DNA from: Elymus sibiricus
Lineage: Eukaryota > Streptophyta > Magnoliopsida > Poales > Poaceae
Reading direction: 5' to 3'
NCBI GenBank assembly: GCA_039707655.1
Contig: CM077672.1
Location: 457,848,390 to 457,912,389, forward strand
DNA length: 64,000 nucleotides
The position numbers and the translations under genes are program-made. The notes under the pieces were generated by a model. It was given only the letters and a program-made list of their open reading frames with translations, ran no database searches and was not told the origin of the DNA. Within the stretch, counting starts at the first letter, position 1; every line of letters begins with the position of its first letter. This document shows positions 33,386 to 45,190 of the stretch, one piece after another.

Positions 33386-35080
33386 AACAACGCAGCCGAA
33401 TATGAGGCTCTGTTGCATGGACTTCGGATGGCAGTGTCTATGGGTGTACAACGGCTCGAGGTACGGGGAGATTCTAATCTCGCCATCTCTCAAGTCAACG
33501 GCGAATTCGACGCAAAAGACCCGAAAATGACAGCGTATCGCAATGCCGTCCTCAAAATATCTGCCCGGTTTGAAGGGCTGGAGTCCCATCATGTCTCTAG
33601 AGACAGTAACCAAGCTGCCGACGTCCTTGCTCGAATGGGCACTAAACGCGATCGCGTTCCTAAGAACACCTTTTTGGAACGGCTCTTTAAGCCATCCGTC
33701 GTGTGGCAGGATGATGGCAAAGATACTGAAACCAAAGGCTCTGAAGAGCTCATCCCTCCGATCATCGAACCAGACGAAGGAATCATAGGGGGCTCGGCAC
33801 TCGAAGAAACGTCTTCGGCCCACGAAGTCATGGCAGAAATCGTGCCATGGACCGAGCCATTCCTCACCTATCTCCTCCACCAAGAGCTACCTGACGACCG
33901 GACTGAGGCAAGGTGCATGATTCGGTGATCTAAGGCCTACAAGGTCCACGAGGGTGAACTTTACAAGAAAAGCACCACCGGAATCCTCCAAAGATGTATA
34001 TCCGAAGAGGAAGGGAGAGAGCTCATGACCGAAATTCACGCTGGCATGGGCGGTCATCATGCAGCAGCTCGGGCCCTGGTCAGCAATGCTTTCCGAGCTG
34101 GGTTCTTCTGGCCCACTGCCCGCGCAGACGCTCAAACACTGGTCCAACATTGTGTTGGATGCCAGCTTTTTGCAAACCAAAGTCACATGCCCCCCACGGC
34201 TCTTCGGACGATACTGATCACTTGGCCTTTTTCGGTCTGGGGGCTAGACATGGTCAGACCACTTAAAGGGGGGACCAAGAAAAAGAAGTATCTACTCGTT
34301 ATGGTAGACAAATTTACTAAATGGATTGAGGCGAAACCAGTAACCTCAGCCAAGTCCGGGCCGGTCATTGATTTTATATCCGTCGTGGTTCACCGTTACG
34401 GTGTCCCCCATAGCATAATAACGGACAATGGATCCAATTTTACTTCCCAGGAAGTAAAGGACTGGTGCACTAACTTGGGAATCAAGCTTGAGTATGCCTC
34501 TGTATACCACCCACAGTCCAATGGACAAGTCGAACGAGCTAATGGACTAATTCTGAGCAGCATTAAGCCTCGCTTGGTCCATTCTTTAAAGCAGTCTAAT
34601 TGCCACTGGGTGGAGGAACTCGACTCCGTATTGTGGGGCCTGCGCACCACTCCCAATCGATCCACGGGCTACACACCGTTTTTTATGGTGTATGGGGCAG
34701 AGGCTGTTCTCCCCAGCGACCTTATTCATGACGCACCTCGAGTACGCATGTATGAAGAAAGGGAGGCCGAGCTGGATCGGCAAGATGACCTGGACGCCTT
34801 GGAAGAAGAGCGCGATGTAGCTCGGGCTCGTTCTGCTTTCTATCAGCAGCAGGCCCGACGCTACCAGAGTAGGGAAGTACGAGCGAAGGCATATAACGTA
34901 GGCGACCTCGTCTTGCCCCTCCCGGAGAAGCAGAAGCATAAACTGTCACCCAGATGGGAGGGACCCTTCGTAATTGATCAGGTACTCGGAGGGGAAGCCT
35001 ATCATCTCCGCGATCAAACGGACGACCGCCTGGAACCAAACCCATGGAACGCATCTCGGCTTCGGCGCTTCTACGGCTAG
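33386..35080 (+). pseudogene. Tat gypsy archaeal-type RNase H (right part) and integrase
   Basis: The sequence resumes with NNAAEYEALLHGLRMA and a later DSNLAISQVNGEF block, the signature of the extra RNase H acquired by Tat elements. After a spacer and a TGA stop (33926-33928, in CGGTGATCT) comes the integrase. It has a HHCC zinc region (GGHHAAARAL through QHCVGCQLF), then the DDE core: the first Asp in LDMVRP, the second in IITDNGSNF, and Glu in YHPQSNGQVERANG. A GPY/F-like end (LSPRWEGPFVIDQV) precedes the stop at 35080. Integrase is open for 351 codons from 34025. Confidence 0.9.
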
Positions 35081-35917
35081 ACCAGCGTCATCCCCTTCTT
35101 CGGCTTATCCTTTTCGGATTTATATCTTTCTCTTTCTCATTTGATTAGCATTCCCCAGGCTGTGTTCGGTTAAGCCGAGCTACGTCGAGTTTTCCTCGGC
35201 AAACATCTTCAAATGTACCACACGTTTTACCTGGGGGCTTCTTTTACGAAGTCGGTAATATATCTTTTATGCAACCATCTATTTTGTCATGTTTGCAACC
35301 TTCCAGTATCGTTTTAAAGCCATCATATGCATCAATTTGACTTAAGTTTTGGCCAAGCTGGGTTGCCTTGCTCCTGTGCTTACTCCCTACGTTCCTGATT
35401 GTTTGGCTAGGGAGTAAAGGGAGCACATCTGCGATTGTTACGTCCGGTTTACCCGGGTGCGTACCTCAGACGGGTGAAGCCGAAAGCTAGTGTTCTTAAG
35501 AATATAATTGGTCGGCCACGATGGAAGTGAAAATAATCGGTAGTTATTACCAGATTCCGGGGTTATTTCCCCGAAGTAACCAGTACCTGTATATTAAAGG
35601 TCTTCGGTTATACGCTCATGTTCAACATGAAAACCTGAGGAAAGGAACCCATGGAGGAACTATTTTCCTCGAAAGATGTTTCTTACGTTAAACAGTAATA
35701 TAACATAACTCCCTGAGCGCGTTTTGTCTGTTTGCACCAGATGGCCGGATTTCCTGGTTCTCCGAAGAGTTTTTTCGATGTTCTCGGATCACATAGTAGG
35801 AAACACTCCTCGGCCACTGGCTGAGGAGGCAGAAGCCGATGGCCGGTTAAGACAACGTTGAAACCTCGGTTTGGAGAATATTTGATGTAAAGTACATAGA
35901 TACATAGAATCAAAACA
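35081..35917 (+). other. Noncoding spacer after Tat pol
   Basis: Phrases such as TACCTGGGGGCTTC near 35230 resemble internal polypurine-like tracts of this family. No frame with domain content is visible on either strand. Confidence 0.5.
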
Positions 35918-38900
35918 CTACTCTCGGTCAAGGCCGTCTATCAAGGTCTCCAGGGTACAGTCTTCCTGGGAAAACCGAGCAGCAGGCATCACTTGGTCAT
36001 ATACCAAATGTAGAGGCACTTCCTGCCCATCCGGCCCTACCGGCCCAACCCGAGCCATATGCTCCAGATTAAGCTTGGTGAAGCGGGTCTTAACCATCGC
36101 CCAAGCCTCCCGTGCTCCATCTCGGCAGGCTGACATTTTCCATAGCTCAAAGCAGCGCCGAGCTCCTTTAAATCGTTCAGCGAGTTCGGTCATCCCCTCC
36201 GGAGCCACCTCGCCAGGCCATAATGCCTTGAACATGCTCTTCATGGCTTTTCAGGCCCGCTCATGTGCAGCGGTTAGCTCCTTCAGCAGGTCCCATCCGA
36301 ACGAGCTGGTCTCCTCTTCGGGGCGTCCCGGTAAGGAGAACTGCAAAGAGACATGGCATTGTTCATATAGCTGTATCATGCATGCAATCTATGTATTGAA
36401 AAACTAGTTTGCACTCACCGAACATGCCACCTTTCAATTTCTTGTTCTCCTCCTGGGATAGAGCCAGTTGAGTTTTTAAGCTCTCGATCTCTTGGGCCTG
36501 TTGTTGATTTTCCGCCTTAAGCTTATCCCTTTCCTCGTGACTTCGGGTCAGCACACGGTAGCCATCCTCTTGCTGCGACTCCGCGTACCTTTGAGCTTCT
36601 CTGGCTGCGTCCAGATCTTTTTGCAGTTGATTTATCTATTTAGCTGCTATGGACCAATCTTTCATTAGAAAAGGTGTTCCATACAATTTTTTATTAGACA
36701 TATTTAAGTTTGTCACTTACCATGTGCCTCTCTGGTAAATTTCTTGACCCCTTCTAGCTCGGCCTCCACAGCTTTTAACTATGTTTGTGTCCACTCGAAG
36801 TCTTCGGCCAACTTTCTGTTCTGTTCCCGAGCAGTCTGCACCATAGCACGACATTATCACATCAGACCCTTAACTCGGCTGTCCCGCCCAAATTAAGGCT
36901 CGGGGGCTACTGGGTTCCGCGTCTAAGTTACTGAACATATGTATAGCTTTTGCTACATGAGTATCAGACCCTTAACTCGGCCGTCCCGCCCAAATTAAGG
37001 CTCGGGGGCTACTGGGTTCCGCGTTTATACAATAAACATTGCTTCCACACGGTATGCATCGATACCCTGGCCGGCTTTTTTCGTCGTTCAAGGTCTCGGG
37101 GGGCTATAGTCCCTCGTGGGAATGCTTTTACAGCTCCGATGATTCCTATTTTTCCCTTGCTTCAGAATAATTTATTCTGAGAGGGCTACTGGGCTGGGTT
37201 AGACGTCTGGTCATTAGAACTAGTGGCGTACCTGCAGGCTGGTAGACAGAAGTTTTGCCGCTCCCTCGAGTCCCGTTCGAGCAGCTCCGAGATACGCGTC
37301 TACCGAACTAAGAGCATTAAACTCTTGATCGGAAAACGCAGAGTGCCGCAGCGATGCCTTTCATCCCCAGTGGTTCATCACGCTTTCGACCTCGGAGTTG
37401 GTGACTGAGACGGCCTCCGAGTCCTTGGGGTGCTGGTCCTCGGCAGGGATCTCCGAAGTGACACCGGCCACAGCCGGGGACCTCGGTTTCGGGTCACCCC
37501 TCGGCACCTCTGCAACGTCCTCATACGAAGATGGTTCTACGTATCGCCTACAGATCGCGGTAGAGCAAATTATTGATATTCGCAGTGGTTATCACAGATA
37601 AAGACACTAAAAGCACAGCGGATACATTACCTCTTTGGGGGGGGCGGAGGGCGTGACTCCCGTTGTCGCCGTTCGTTTGGACGTCCTGCGGCTATTTGCC
37701 GCTGGAGCCACCAGTGCCGCCCTCGCAGATGTTTGGCGTGTTGTGCGGCGACCCTTCAGAGTAGAAGTCAGTGTACTTGGAGCCGCAGGAGCTGAGCGTC
37801 TTTTTTGAGAAGAAGCCTGTTGACCACTTACAGCGGAGGAGGGAAGTGTCCCGGGGTGATCAGCCAAAAGGTCCACTTTGGAGCCATCAAGACTCTCCTG
37901 GTAGAAGACCCCCTCCTCGAAATCAATCGACGCTTCGGGATCGTCATGGAACCCAGGGTCGTCGTCCCGGGAATAACTCTCATGTTGAGGAGCAGGGCAA
38001 TTCACTGTCTCAATCCAGCGCCTCCAGGTCTGTTCGGAAAAATTAAATGTCCGATCAGGGCAAATTGGTATACCATCCAAACTATAAAGCATAGCCGAAC
38101 TCACCATTTCGATGGGCTGATAGCTCGAGAATCCCTCCTTGGGCTTTAGTCGAGCGAACTCTTGCTCTTCCCCCTTGAAGAGATCGGCAAGGACGGCCGC
38201 CATCGCCTTCTGGTCTGTAGGCCCCTTCCGAACATATCGGGTCGAGTCATTCGTCCCGTTGTAACGCCATAAAGGGTGCACCCTTTGTTGAAGAGGTTGA
38301 ACGCACCGGGTAATGGCCGCGGCCATTACGTCAATAATGGTCAGCCCGTTATGGGCTAACAGCCTCACTTGAGTGGCTAGGCGCGATACTTCGGCACTCT
38401 CCCCCTGGGAAGAGCTCTTCGGCCGCCAGTTGAACCGCTTCTTTGGAGAAGCGAGTGAGAATTCGGGCAGCCCCCTCCGAGCTGGATCGAATAGGGGGAA
38501 GTCTTCAATATAAAACCATTCCGAGGTCCACTCCTCGGTGTCCTTCTTGGGAGTCCCTACAGGATACCCTGTCCCGGCGATGCGCCACACTTCGGCTCCG
38601 CTGACCTCATAGATCGTCCCTCCTCGGATGCGAGGAACCAGGCAGAAGTATTTCCTCCATAATTTGAAATGGGCTTCGCAGCCCAGAAACATCTCGCAAA
38701 GGGCAACATAGCCCGAGATGTGCAGAATCGAGCCTGGGGTAAGATGGTGGAGCTGGATCCCGTAAAATCCTAGTAAACCCCTCAGGAAGGGGTGAATCGG
38801 GAAACCTAAACCTCGTAAGAGGAAGAGCACGAAGCATACCCTTTCCTCCCCGTGTGGGGCGGGGAAGTTCTCCGCAAAAGCCTCGCCGTTCACAGAAGTC

Positions 38901-39049
38901 AATCCGGGGCGGGTGGACGCGAGATTTGATGCGGGTAAATACCCTTGCGTCTCGAGACTGCCCAATCGAACGCGAGAGACTGAGCAGCTCGCCCAATCAC
39001 CTTGAAGGGGACCGTGAGGGCGTGAGGAGGAGCCTGGAGCGCTCGCCAT
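35918..39049 (-). pseudogene. Antisense spliced gene of the Tat element, Transposase_28-like
   Basis: Exon 1 (39049-37631) encodes 473 residues. The section around residues 50-190 (LLRGLGFPIHPFLRGLLGFY, ILHISGYVALCEMFLG, HFKLWRKYFCL, then WTSEWFYIEDFPLF) matches what I know as the gypsy-type Transposase_28 domain; the tail is basic and Ser/Thr-rich. A consensus donor follows (AAAGAG|GTAATG). Exon-like pieces continue at 37547-37232 (donor GTACGC), about 36840-36721 (donor GTAAGT), 36700-36419 (coiled coil, donor GTGAGT) and 36340-35918 (ending LETLIDGLDRE). Stops in the later pieces mark decay. Antisense ORFs in this place are known from Retand-type elements; their role is unknown. Confidence 0.7.
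36861..37028 (+). repeat. Direct repeat of 66 bp containing a polypurine-like tract
   Basis: The segment at 36861-36926 recurs at 36963-37028 with about one substitution, offset 102 bp. Each copy contains GGCTCGGGGGCTACTGGGTT, close to the sequence immediately before the 3' LTR (TTCGGGGGCTAC, 49231-49242). Confidence 0.85.
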
Positions 39050-39238
39050 TGTTTGAGGCTTGCTGATTATGGCCTCTCGGTGATTTGGGAAAAGATGGTA
39101 GGAGGTGGGGTGCGTTAACCTCTACACCCTTGGCCTGTTAAATGGACATTTTTCCCTTGGCCCTGAAGGGACATTTCTGTAAAAGACTATTGGACCGTTT
39201 GCCTCCCTCTGATGCAGGGAAATCGAAGGGTGTCATTA
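39050..39238 (+). other. Tat element 3' region before the nested gypsy insertion
   Basis: This is the upstream flank of the antisense gene, which on the minus strand would hold its promoter and 5'UTR. It ends at the target duplication CATTA (39234-39238). Confidence 0.5.
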
Positions 39239-42200
39239 TGTGATGCCCCCGACTCGACCGTGCACTAATCATACACGCAAATGCACATGATCAAGCCTAG
39301 GGACTCACTTGAAGATATCACAACACAACTCTAAACACAAATAAAATAATACAAGCTTTATATTACAAGCCAGGGGCCTCGAGGGCTCGAATACATAAGC
39401 TCGCACATACAAGCGTCAGCGAAAGCATTAGATATCTGAGTACAGATATAAAAGTAAAACAGATATGCCCTAACTGGCGGGGCAAAATAACAACACAGAT
39501 CGAAAAGGCTCAAGCCTCCTGCCTGGGAGCGTCCTAACTACTCCTGGTCGGCTGGCTCAATCCAGTAGTACGTGCCTCCGGGACTCTCCTGGTAGTAAGC
39601 TCCTGCAGTGTCGTCTGGCTCCTGGGCTCCATCGTGTGATGTATCATCAAATGGGTATGGGGAAAAGAATAGCAGAGCAACCATGAGTACTCATCCAAAG
39701 TACTCGCAAGACTGACATCAGATCTATACTACATATGCATTGGTATCAAGTGGAGAGGCTGTATCTGTGGACTATATAGCAGCAAAGCCAGAATAGAGAG
39801 AAAGGCCTAGCCTATCGAAGACTAGCATCTTCAGGGTCTTGCAGCATTAGAAGAGTGCAGATTAGCATATTATTAATTAACAAGCATGTGGAAGTAAAGC
39901 CTAGAGATCCTTCCTCGACTCCCTGCGAGAAAGCGATCCCGGAGCTTACAATTAATTAACATGTGTCCAGTTCAAGTAATAATAGATCGGGATACAACAC
40001 TGAGCGTCCTGTTACCGTGGACACGGCTATTCGAATAGATAACTTCCCTGCAGGGGTGCACTACTGTTACCCAACATGCTCGATTACCTCTGGCCGGACA
40101 CACTTGCTGGGTAATACCCGGCCTCGGGTGATCGACACGACGCAGTCCTACCTAGGCTCAGCAGAGAGGTCAACACGCCGGTCTAAATCCTAAGCACAAA
40201 GGGGTCTTGGGCCATCGCCCTTTGCACTCCTGCACGTTGCATGGCTGGTTGGGGTGCAGGCGCGACACTGTATACACAAGTGAAGTACCAGCCCAATCCC
40301 GACAATCAGGCCGCATCTCTGAACTGTGACGTCTGAAGAGCTTTCGGCTGATACATACGACGTAGAGGGTCCCATAACCATTATTCCACGTGGTGGTAGT
40401 GCGTATAGGGCACGACGACCCACTCAGATCAAATACCCAGTTCCGTTAGGCGTATTTAGTAACTCGCAGAGACGATCAGACTACCTGTCGCTCCGACTTG
40501 GTAACACACGGATCACGACCAGGGTGGACTCCGCCTGCCCTGTCGTTCCTCCACAGTATCACTCGCGGGTGCCCTCCTGGCAAGCCCGACTTCACATTTC
40601 CCCGCGGGTACCCCTCGGGGTCGACCCGCCTGTAACAAAGGTCAAAGTAACCGTGTGTCCAAGTATCGAGAAGGAATCCGAGGAATCACCCTCGATGGAT
40701 TTCCACTCGAGGAGTTACACGATGAAAGCTTTATCGGAGGTGACGAAAGAGGAATCACCCTCGGTAACACACATCCGGATAGCTATTCTACAGAGGCATC
40801 ATCGAAAGTGGGATAAGAGGTATCACCCTCGGCACTCGATGCCAGCTCTGCAGAGTCGACGAACTTAGGGGGTGTGCGGTGATGTGATGTTCTCGGCCCG
40901 GTCGATCACATCGATCGGGGCACAGACACTAAAGCGGAGCAACTACAGCAAGGAAGAGGGGCCACAGATGGTTTTCCATCCAACCTATACTAAGCATCTC
41001 GGATAATAGGCAGGTATCAATAACAGTTACAAGGACAGTCCATGCATCAGAATAGGATAAAACAATAGCAGCAGCAAATTCTAATGCAAGTAGGAGGAAG
41101 AGAGAATAGGTGATATAGGCATGCGTCAAGGGGGGTTTGCTTGTCTGGAAGTTCTGCTGAAAGGGAGGAAGGGTCGTCGGGGATGTAGTCGGTCTCCTGG
41201 GCAGCGTCGGTCTCGGAGTCTACCGGAGAGAAGAGGGGGAAGAAACAATAAATATAAAGCAAACAAATGCATGACATGACAATACGCAGTGCTAGGGGTG
41301 ATCTATCGCAGTACTACACGTGGGAGACGAAGCTAGAAATTAACTGGAACGTTTTCCCGGTTTCGGACGTCTGTCAGACAGATGAACCGGAGGGGATGGT
41401 TCCATGTTTGCAGTGCTGGAGGCATCTGACAGGTAGGTGGACAGCGTATTCGGGATCGTCATATTTTTCTGATCGTTTTTCATATATAAATTATTTTAAT
41501 CCGAATTACGGTTTAAAAGATATGATTTTCTAAGGTTTTTATTAATTTCTGGAATTATTTAAATTGTTTAAACTAACATTATCCGAAACAGTGCAGGCTG
41601 ACGTCAGCATGACGTCACTGTGACGTCAGCAGTCAACAGTAACAGTGGGTCCCACCTGTCAGCGTCTGATTAGATTAATTAGGGATTAATTAAGTTAATT
41701 ACTGATTAATTAGGTTAATTAATAATTAGTTTAATTAAACAGAATTAATTAAGTTAATTATTTATTTATTTATTTATTTTAATTAACAAAATTAATTAAG
41801 TTCATTAACTATTTAATTAATCAATCAAATAATAACTATTTATTTAATTTAATTCTTTAATTCTTTTATTTATTTTTCTATTATTTTCTTTTTCTTTTTT
41901 TCTTTTACGTTTTAAACTAAATACAGGGGCGAGCCCCATCGGTCAGTGGGCAGGGCGGACTTGTCCGCGCGTGCCCTTTCGGAACCGAACATGTCCGGGG
42001 TCACGCGAGCGCGCGGGCACACGGGCGAGGCCGGACGTGTCCGGTGATGCGTAGCGCGGCAGCGGGCGGAGGAGGCCGAGCAAACACGGGCGACGGCGAG
42101 CGGCGCGCGTGTGTAGGCGGCGAGCACGGCGAGGGCAGCGGCGCAGCGGCTCGGTGGCGCAGCAGCGAGCGGCAGCACGCGGGGCGCGGGCGCGCGGCAG

Positions 42201-43103
42201 AACAGGGCAGCGAGCGACCAAGCGGGGAGGTGGGCGCGCGGGCCGAGCGAGCAGCGGCGAGGCCAGCGGGCGAGCGGCGAGCGTGCGCGGGGCTGCGGGC
42301 GCGTGGTCAGGGGAGAGGCGCGCGGCCAGGGCAGAGCAGCGGCAGGAGGCGGCGGCAATGGCGACGACGGCGACAGAGAAAAAAATGGGAAAGGAGATGG
42401 GGCGCGGCTCACGGGCGATGCAGGGGAACAGGGGGTCGGCGAGGCTTGGAGAAGCCGTGCGGGGAGGAGGCCGACGACGGCGAAGGCGACGGGGACGACA
42501 GCGACGTCAGGCGGCGGCGGCGTCCAGGAGAGAGGGAGGGGGCGAGGGGATCGGGTAGGTTTAGGGTTCGGGCGAGGGAGAGGGGGCCTAAATAGGCCAG
42601 GGGAGGCGCGCGGGTGGGCCGGCCTGGCTGGGCCGAGGCCCAGGGTTTTTTCCTTTTTCTTTTTATTTTTAGTTTCCCTTTATCTATTTTTCTGTTTAGT
42701 AAATACTTAGCCACAAATGTAGTTTTGTAAAATAGGAGACTTAGCCCAAAACTAACAGTGTAATTTTAATTACTACCAAAAATTAGTTTGGAGTTAAAAG
42801 GATTTCATTTGAATTTTATTTAAATAAAATGTATTAAATACTTTTGTTTGGTGCTGTTTTGTGGATGATGGGGTCATTTATCTAATTCAATAAATGTTGA
42901 TTATATTTTTATAAACGCCTCTGGATTATTTGCTATTTAATGAACATTTTAGTTTTCAGATTGGAGCAACTATTGCTTTCACTTTATAATTGAATTTGGA
43001 ATTTGAATTGAGATATGATGCAATGATGATTAAGCACTGTAAATCCTGGTGACTTGGCATGATTGAGATGTGATCACTATGCTTAATGCATTGGGATGTC
43101 ACA
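39239..43103 (-). repeat. 3' LTR of the nested gypsy element
   Basis: The 3865-bp LTR differs from the other copy by scattered substitutions and small indels, for example about 24 bases around 40720-40745 that are absent from the other LTR. It contains a very GC-rich, CpG-rich block (41930-42640), an AT-rich TTAATTAA block (41660-41890) and three TGACGTCA octamers. ORFs in it (for example 40326-40868) occur in both LTRs and have no domain. Confidence 0.9.
41599..41628. promoter_or_regulatory. Three phased TGACGTCA (bZIP) sites, left LTR
   Basis: Perfect TGACGTCA palindromes start at 41599, 41610 and 41621, exactly 11 bp apart. TGACGTCA is the optimal site for plant TGA/C-box bZIP factors. 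The same cluster is intact in the other LTR. Confidence 0.75.
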
Positions 43104-43125
43104 ATTCTCCTCCTCTAAAAGAAAT
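43104..43125 (-). other. Polypurine tract of the nested gypsy element
   Basis: The minus strand reads TTTTAGAGGAGGAGAAT directly before the LTR start TGTGACATCCC, as required for plus-strand priming. Confidence 0.8.
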
Positions 43126-43240
43126 TCTCGTCCCGAGAATTAAGAGGTAGAAAGGAGTAGGCCGGGGTATTCATACCAAGGAAGCTTGGCATGGACCCGC
43201 GGAGGAATTTCCCATTAACGAATGGTGCGGCGGTTCACAT

Positions 43241-44398
43241 CTAATGCCATGCGTGAATGCAAAGGATTTTAGCATAAATTGAATGCGATGCTCCTGAGTT
43301 AAATAAAGCAGGAGGTGGTACTACGTGAGTAAGGATAATACCGTTCATAGTAGCAAGCTGGTCTTGAGCTTCATTCAGATCAACGTGGTAAGCTTGACCA
43401 CGACCAAAAGGAGTACTGGCATTATGGTTGCGAGGCTGATTGTTACCTCGGCCAGCAGAGGGAAGTGCAAGCTGATTCTGATTCTGAGGGCATTCCCTGG
43501 AACGGTGACCTGGACGGCCACACTTGAAGCAGAGCCCATCATTGGGACTGGGAGCAGGATCTCGAAACAGTGGAGCCTGAGTTCTTGGCTGCCCCTGCGG
43601 TGGAGGAGGTGCAGCTGGATGGTACATGCTATCTGGAATCCAGATACGGCGCTTCTGCGATGACGAGGCCGAAGATGAGCCAACGTCATGGTGACGCTTG
43701 ATGGTATTCTTGTGTTCCATCTGAGCAGTCTCCATCAGGATAGCCTTGCTCACGAGGGTGGCAAAGTTGGTGAAGTCTTGAGTAGCAAGTGCAAGCTTGA
43801 GGTCTGGGTGGAGTCCACCACAGAATTTTTCCTGTCGACGAGCATCAGTTGGGATGTCTTCTTCAGCATAGCGGGACAGGTTAAGAAACTCCCGCTGATA
43901 AGCTTCGACAGTCCTATTGCCCTGAGTGAGGTTGCGAAACTCTGTCTTCTTCCGGTCCAAGATTCCCTGAGGAATGTAGCGGGCACGGAAAGCAGTCTGG
44001 AACTCGAGCCAAGTGATGACTGTTCCCTCAGGTAGTGAACACCTGTGGGTGGACCACCATTGAGCAGCGGGGCCCTTCAGAAAGTAGGTCGCGAAGGTGA
44101 CAAGGTTGTCAGGGGCGACACTGGCAGATTCCATCTCATAGGCGATGTCACGAAGCCAGTCATCAACATCCAGTGGCTGTTCAGAGTTGCGGTAAGTGGT
44201 TGGTTTGAGACGCACAAACTCCTGCAGAGTTATTGCAGCAGGGTTCTGATTCTGATTGTTCTGGTGCGGAAACTGAGCCATGATGCCTTGTATGAATTGA
44301 CGGTTCACTTCAAACTGCTGCATCATAGCTGCCATATAGTCTGGTGGTGGTGGGTTTTCAAGGGCACGACCACGACCAAGACCTGTGGGTCTAACCAT
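43241..44398 (-). CDS. Gypsy gag polyprotein with CCHC knuckle and protease stub
   Basis: The ATG at 44398 opens 385 codons. The retrotransposon gag core spans roughly residues 60-200 (DDWLRDIAYEME, FATYFLKGPAAQWW, FRARYIPQG and CGGLHPDLKLAL blocks). A Pro/Gln-rich linker and a CX2CX4HX4C knuckle (CFKCGRPGHRSREC) near residue 290-305 follow; the latter binds RNA. The frame ends in an FNSGASHSI block, a protease active site with DSG changed to NSG, then runs out where pol should start. gag is uninterrupted, so a capsid could still be made if the LTR is active. Location is cytoplasmic virus-like particles. Confidence 0.9.
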   Translation of the reverse strand: MVRPTGLGRGRALENPPPPDYMAAMMQQFEVNRQFIQGIMAQFPHQNNQNQNPAAITLQEFVRLKPTTYRNSEQPLDVDDWLRDIAYEMESASVAPDNLVTFATYFLKGPAAQWWSTHRCSLPEGTVITWLEFQTAFRARYIPQGILDRKKTEFRNLTQGNRTVEAYQREFLNLSRYAEEDIPTDARRQEKFCGGLHPDLKLALATQDFTNFATLVSKAILMETAQMEHKNTIKRHHDVGSSSASSSQKRRIWIPDSMYHPAAPPPPQGQPRTQAPLFRDPAPSPNDGLCFKCGRPGHRSRECPQNQNQLALPSAGRGNNQPRNHNASTPFGRGQAYHVDLNEAQDQLATMNGIILTHVVPPPALFNSGASHSIYAKILCIHAWH

Positions 44399-45170
44399 CC
44401 TGCTAAAATTTAACAGGGATAGTTTAGTAAAATCAACTGCAGGTGTTTAGTGACAAGCATGTTGTACTCGACAAGGAACAAGTAGTGCAATAGATTCATA
44501 ACAGTAGTCAATTAAGACATACAGATCCATACACAAAGTCGATCACACGCGGACAGCATAAGTTCGCAGAATTAAACAGCTAGACATACTAGGCGGCGCG
44601 CAGGCACGCGGTGGAGGGATACAACAACGTGACATAGCGATATGCTACATCAGCGTCGGAGAAAACCACTGAACCATGGACATACAGGAGAGTCAGGTTT
44701 CGGTCCTGTGGATCTGTGGTGAGTGTTAATTAAGAGCGGGAAGACAGTGACATCATGCAAGGTCACGACAGCAAGGCAAGTCCGAGGACAATCATTTGGG
44801 GGTGTTGGCTTAAGCAGGGAATTATCACTGCTCAGATAAAAGCTAGGTTACAGGAAAGGTTAAACAAACCAATGGAAAGGAAAATGTGATGATCTGATTA
44901 AACAGATCAATGGAAAGAATTTGTTGCAGACAATCCAGCTCTCCGGGTGGATGGAATTACGAGAACCTAGTGTCGGAGTTAGCAAAATCATTTAACCCGA
45001 AAGGATGAGAAGTTCAGAGTCCCAGAGTAAGGAAGAGGAATAAAAGATCCTAATACCACCCATTTGGCGACGTGGGCCCGTAAGCCACACAACCAAGTTA
45101 GTAAAATATTTTTTTTTGAACGTCTAGACTCAACTTCGGCCAGGGAGTTGGAAAGGGGCTTCCTACAGGC
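44399..45170 (-). other. Untranslated leader between primer site and gag
   Basis: About 770 bases with no domain-bearing frame. In LTR retrotransposons this region typically holds packaging signals; none can be recognised by eye. Confidence 0.6.
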
Positions 45171-45187
45171 AGTCGACTCTGATACCA
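45171..45187 (-). promoter_or_regulatory. tRNA-iMet primer-binding site of the nested gypsy element
   Basis: The minus strand reads TGGTATCAGAGTCGACT, three bases inside the 5' LTR. The first eleven bases match the canonical initiator-Met primer site. This fixes the orientation of the element. Confidence 0.9.
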
Positions 45188-45190
45188 ACT

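Noticed and set aside
40326..40868. 180-codon frame and its partner at 46278-46736 as genes
   Set aside because: They occur in both LTRs of one retrotransposon, differ by an in-frame deletion and show no domain.
42044..42595. Gly/Arg/Ala-rich frames in the GC-rich LTR block (also 47966-48517)
   Set aside because: Several overlapping frames on both strands are open purely from GC composition.
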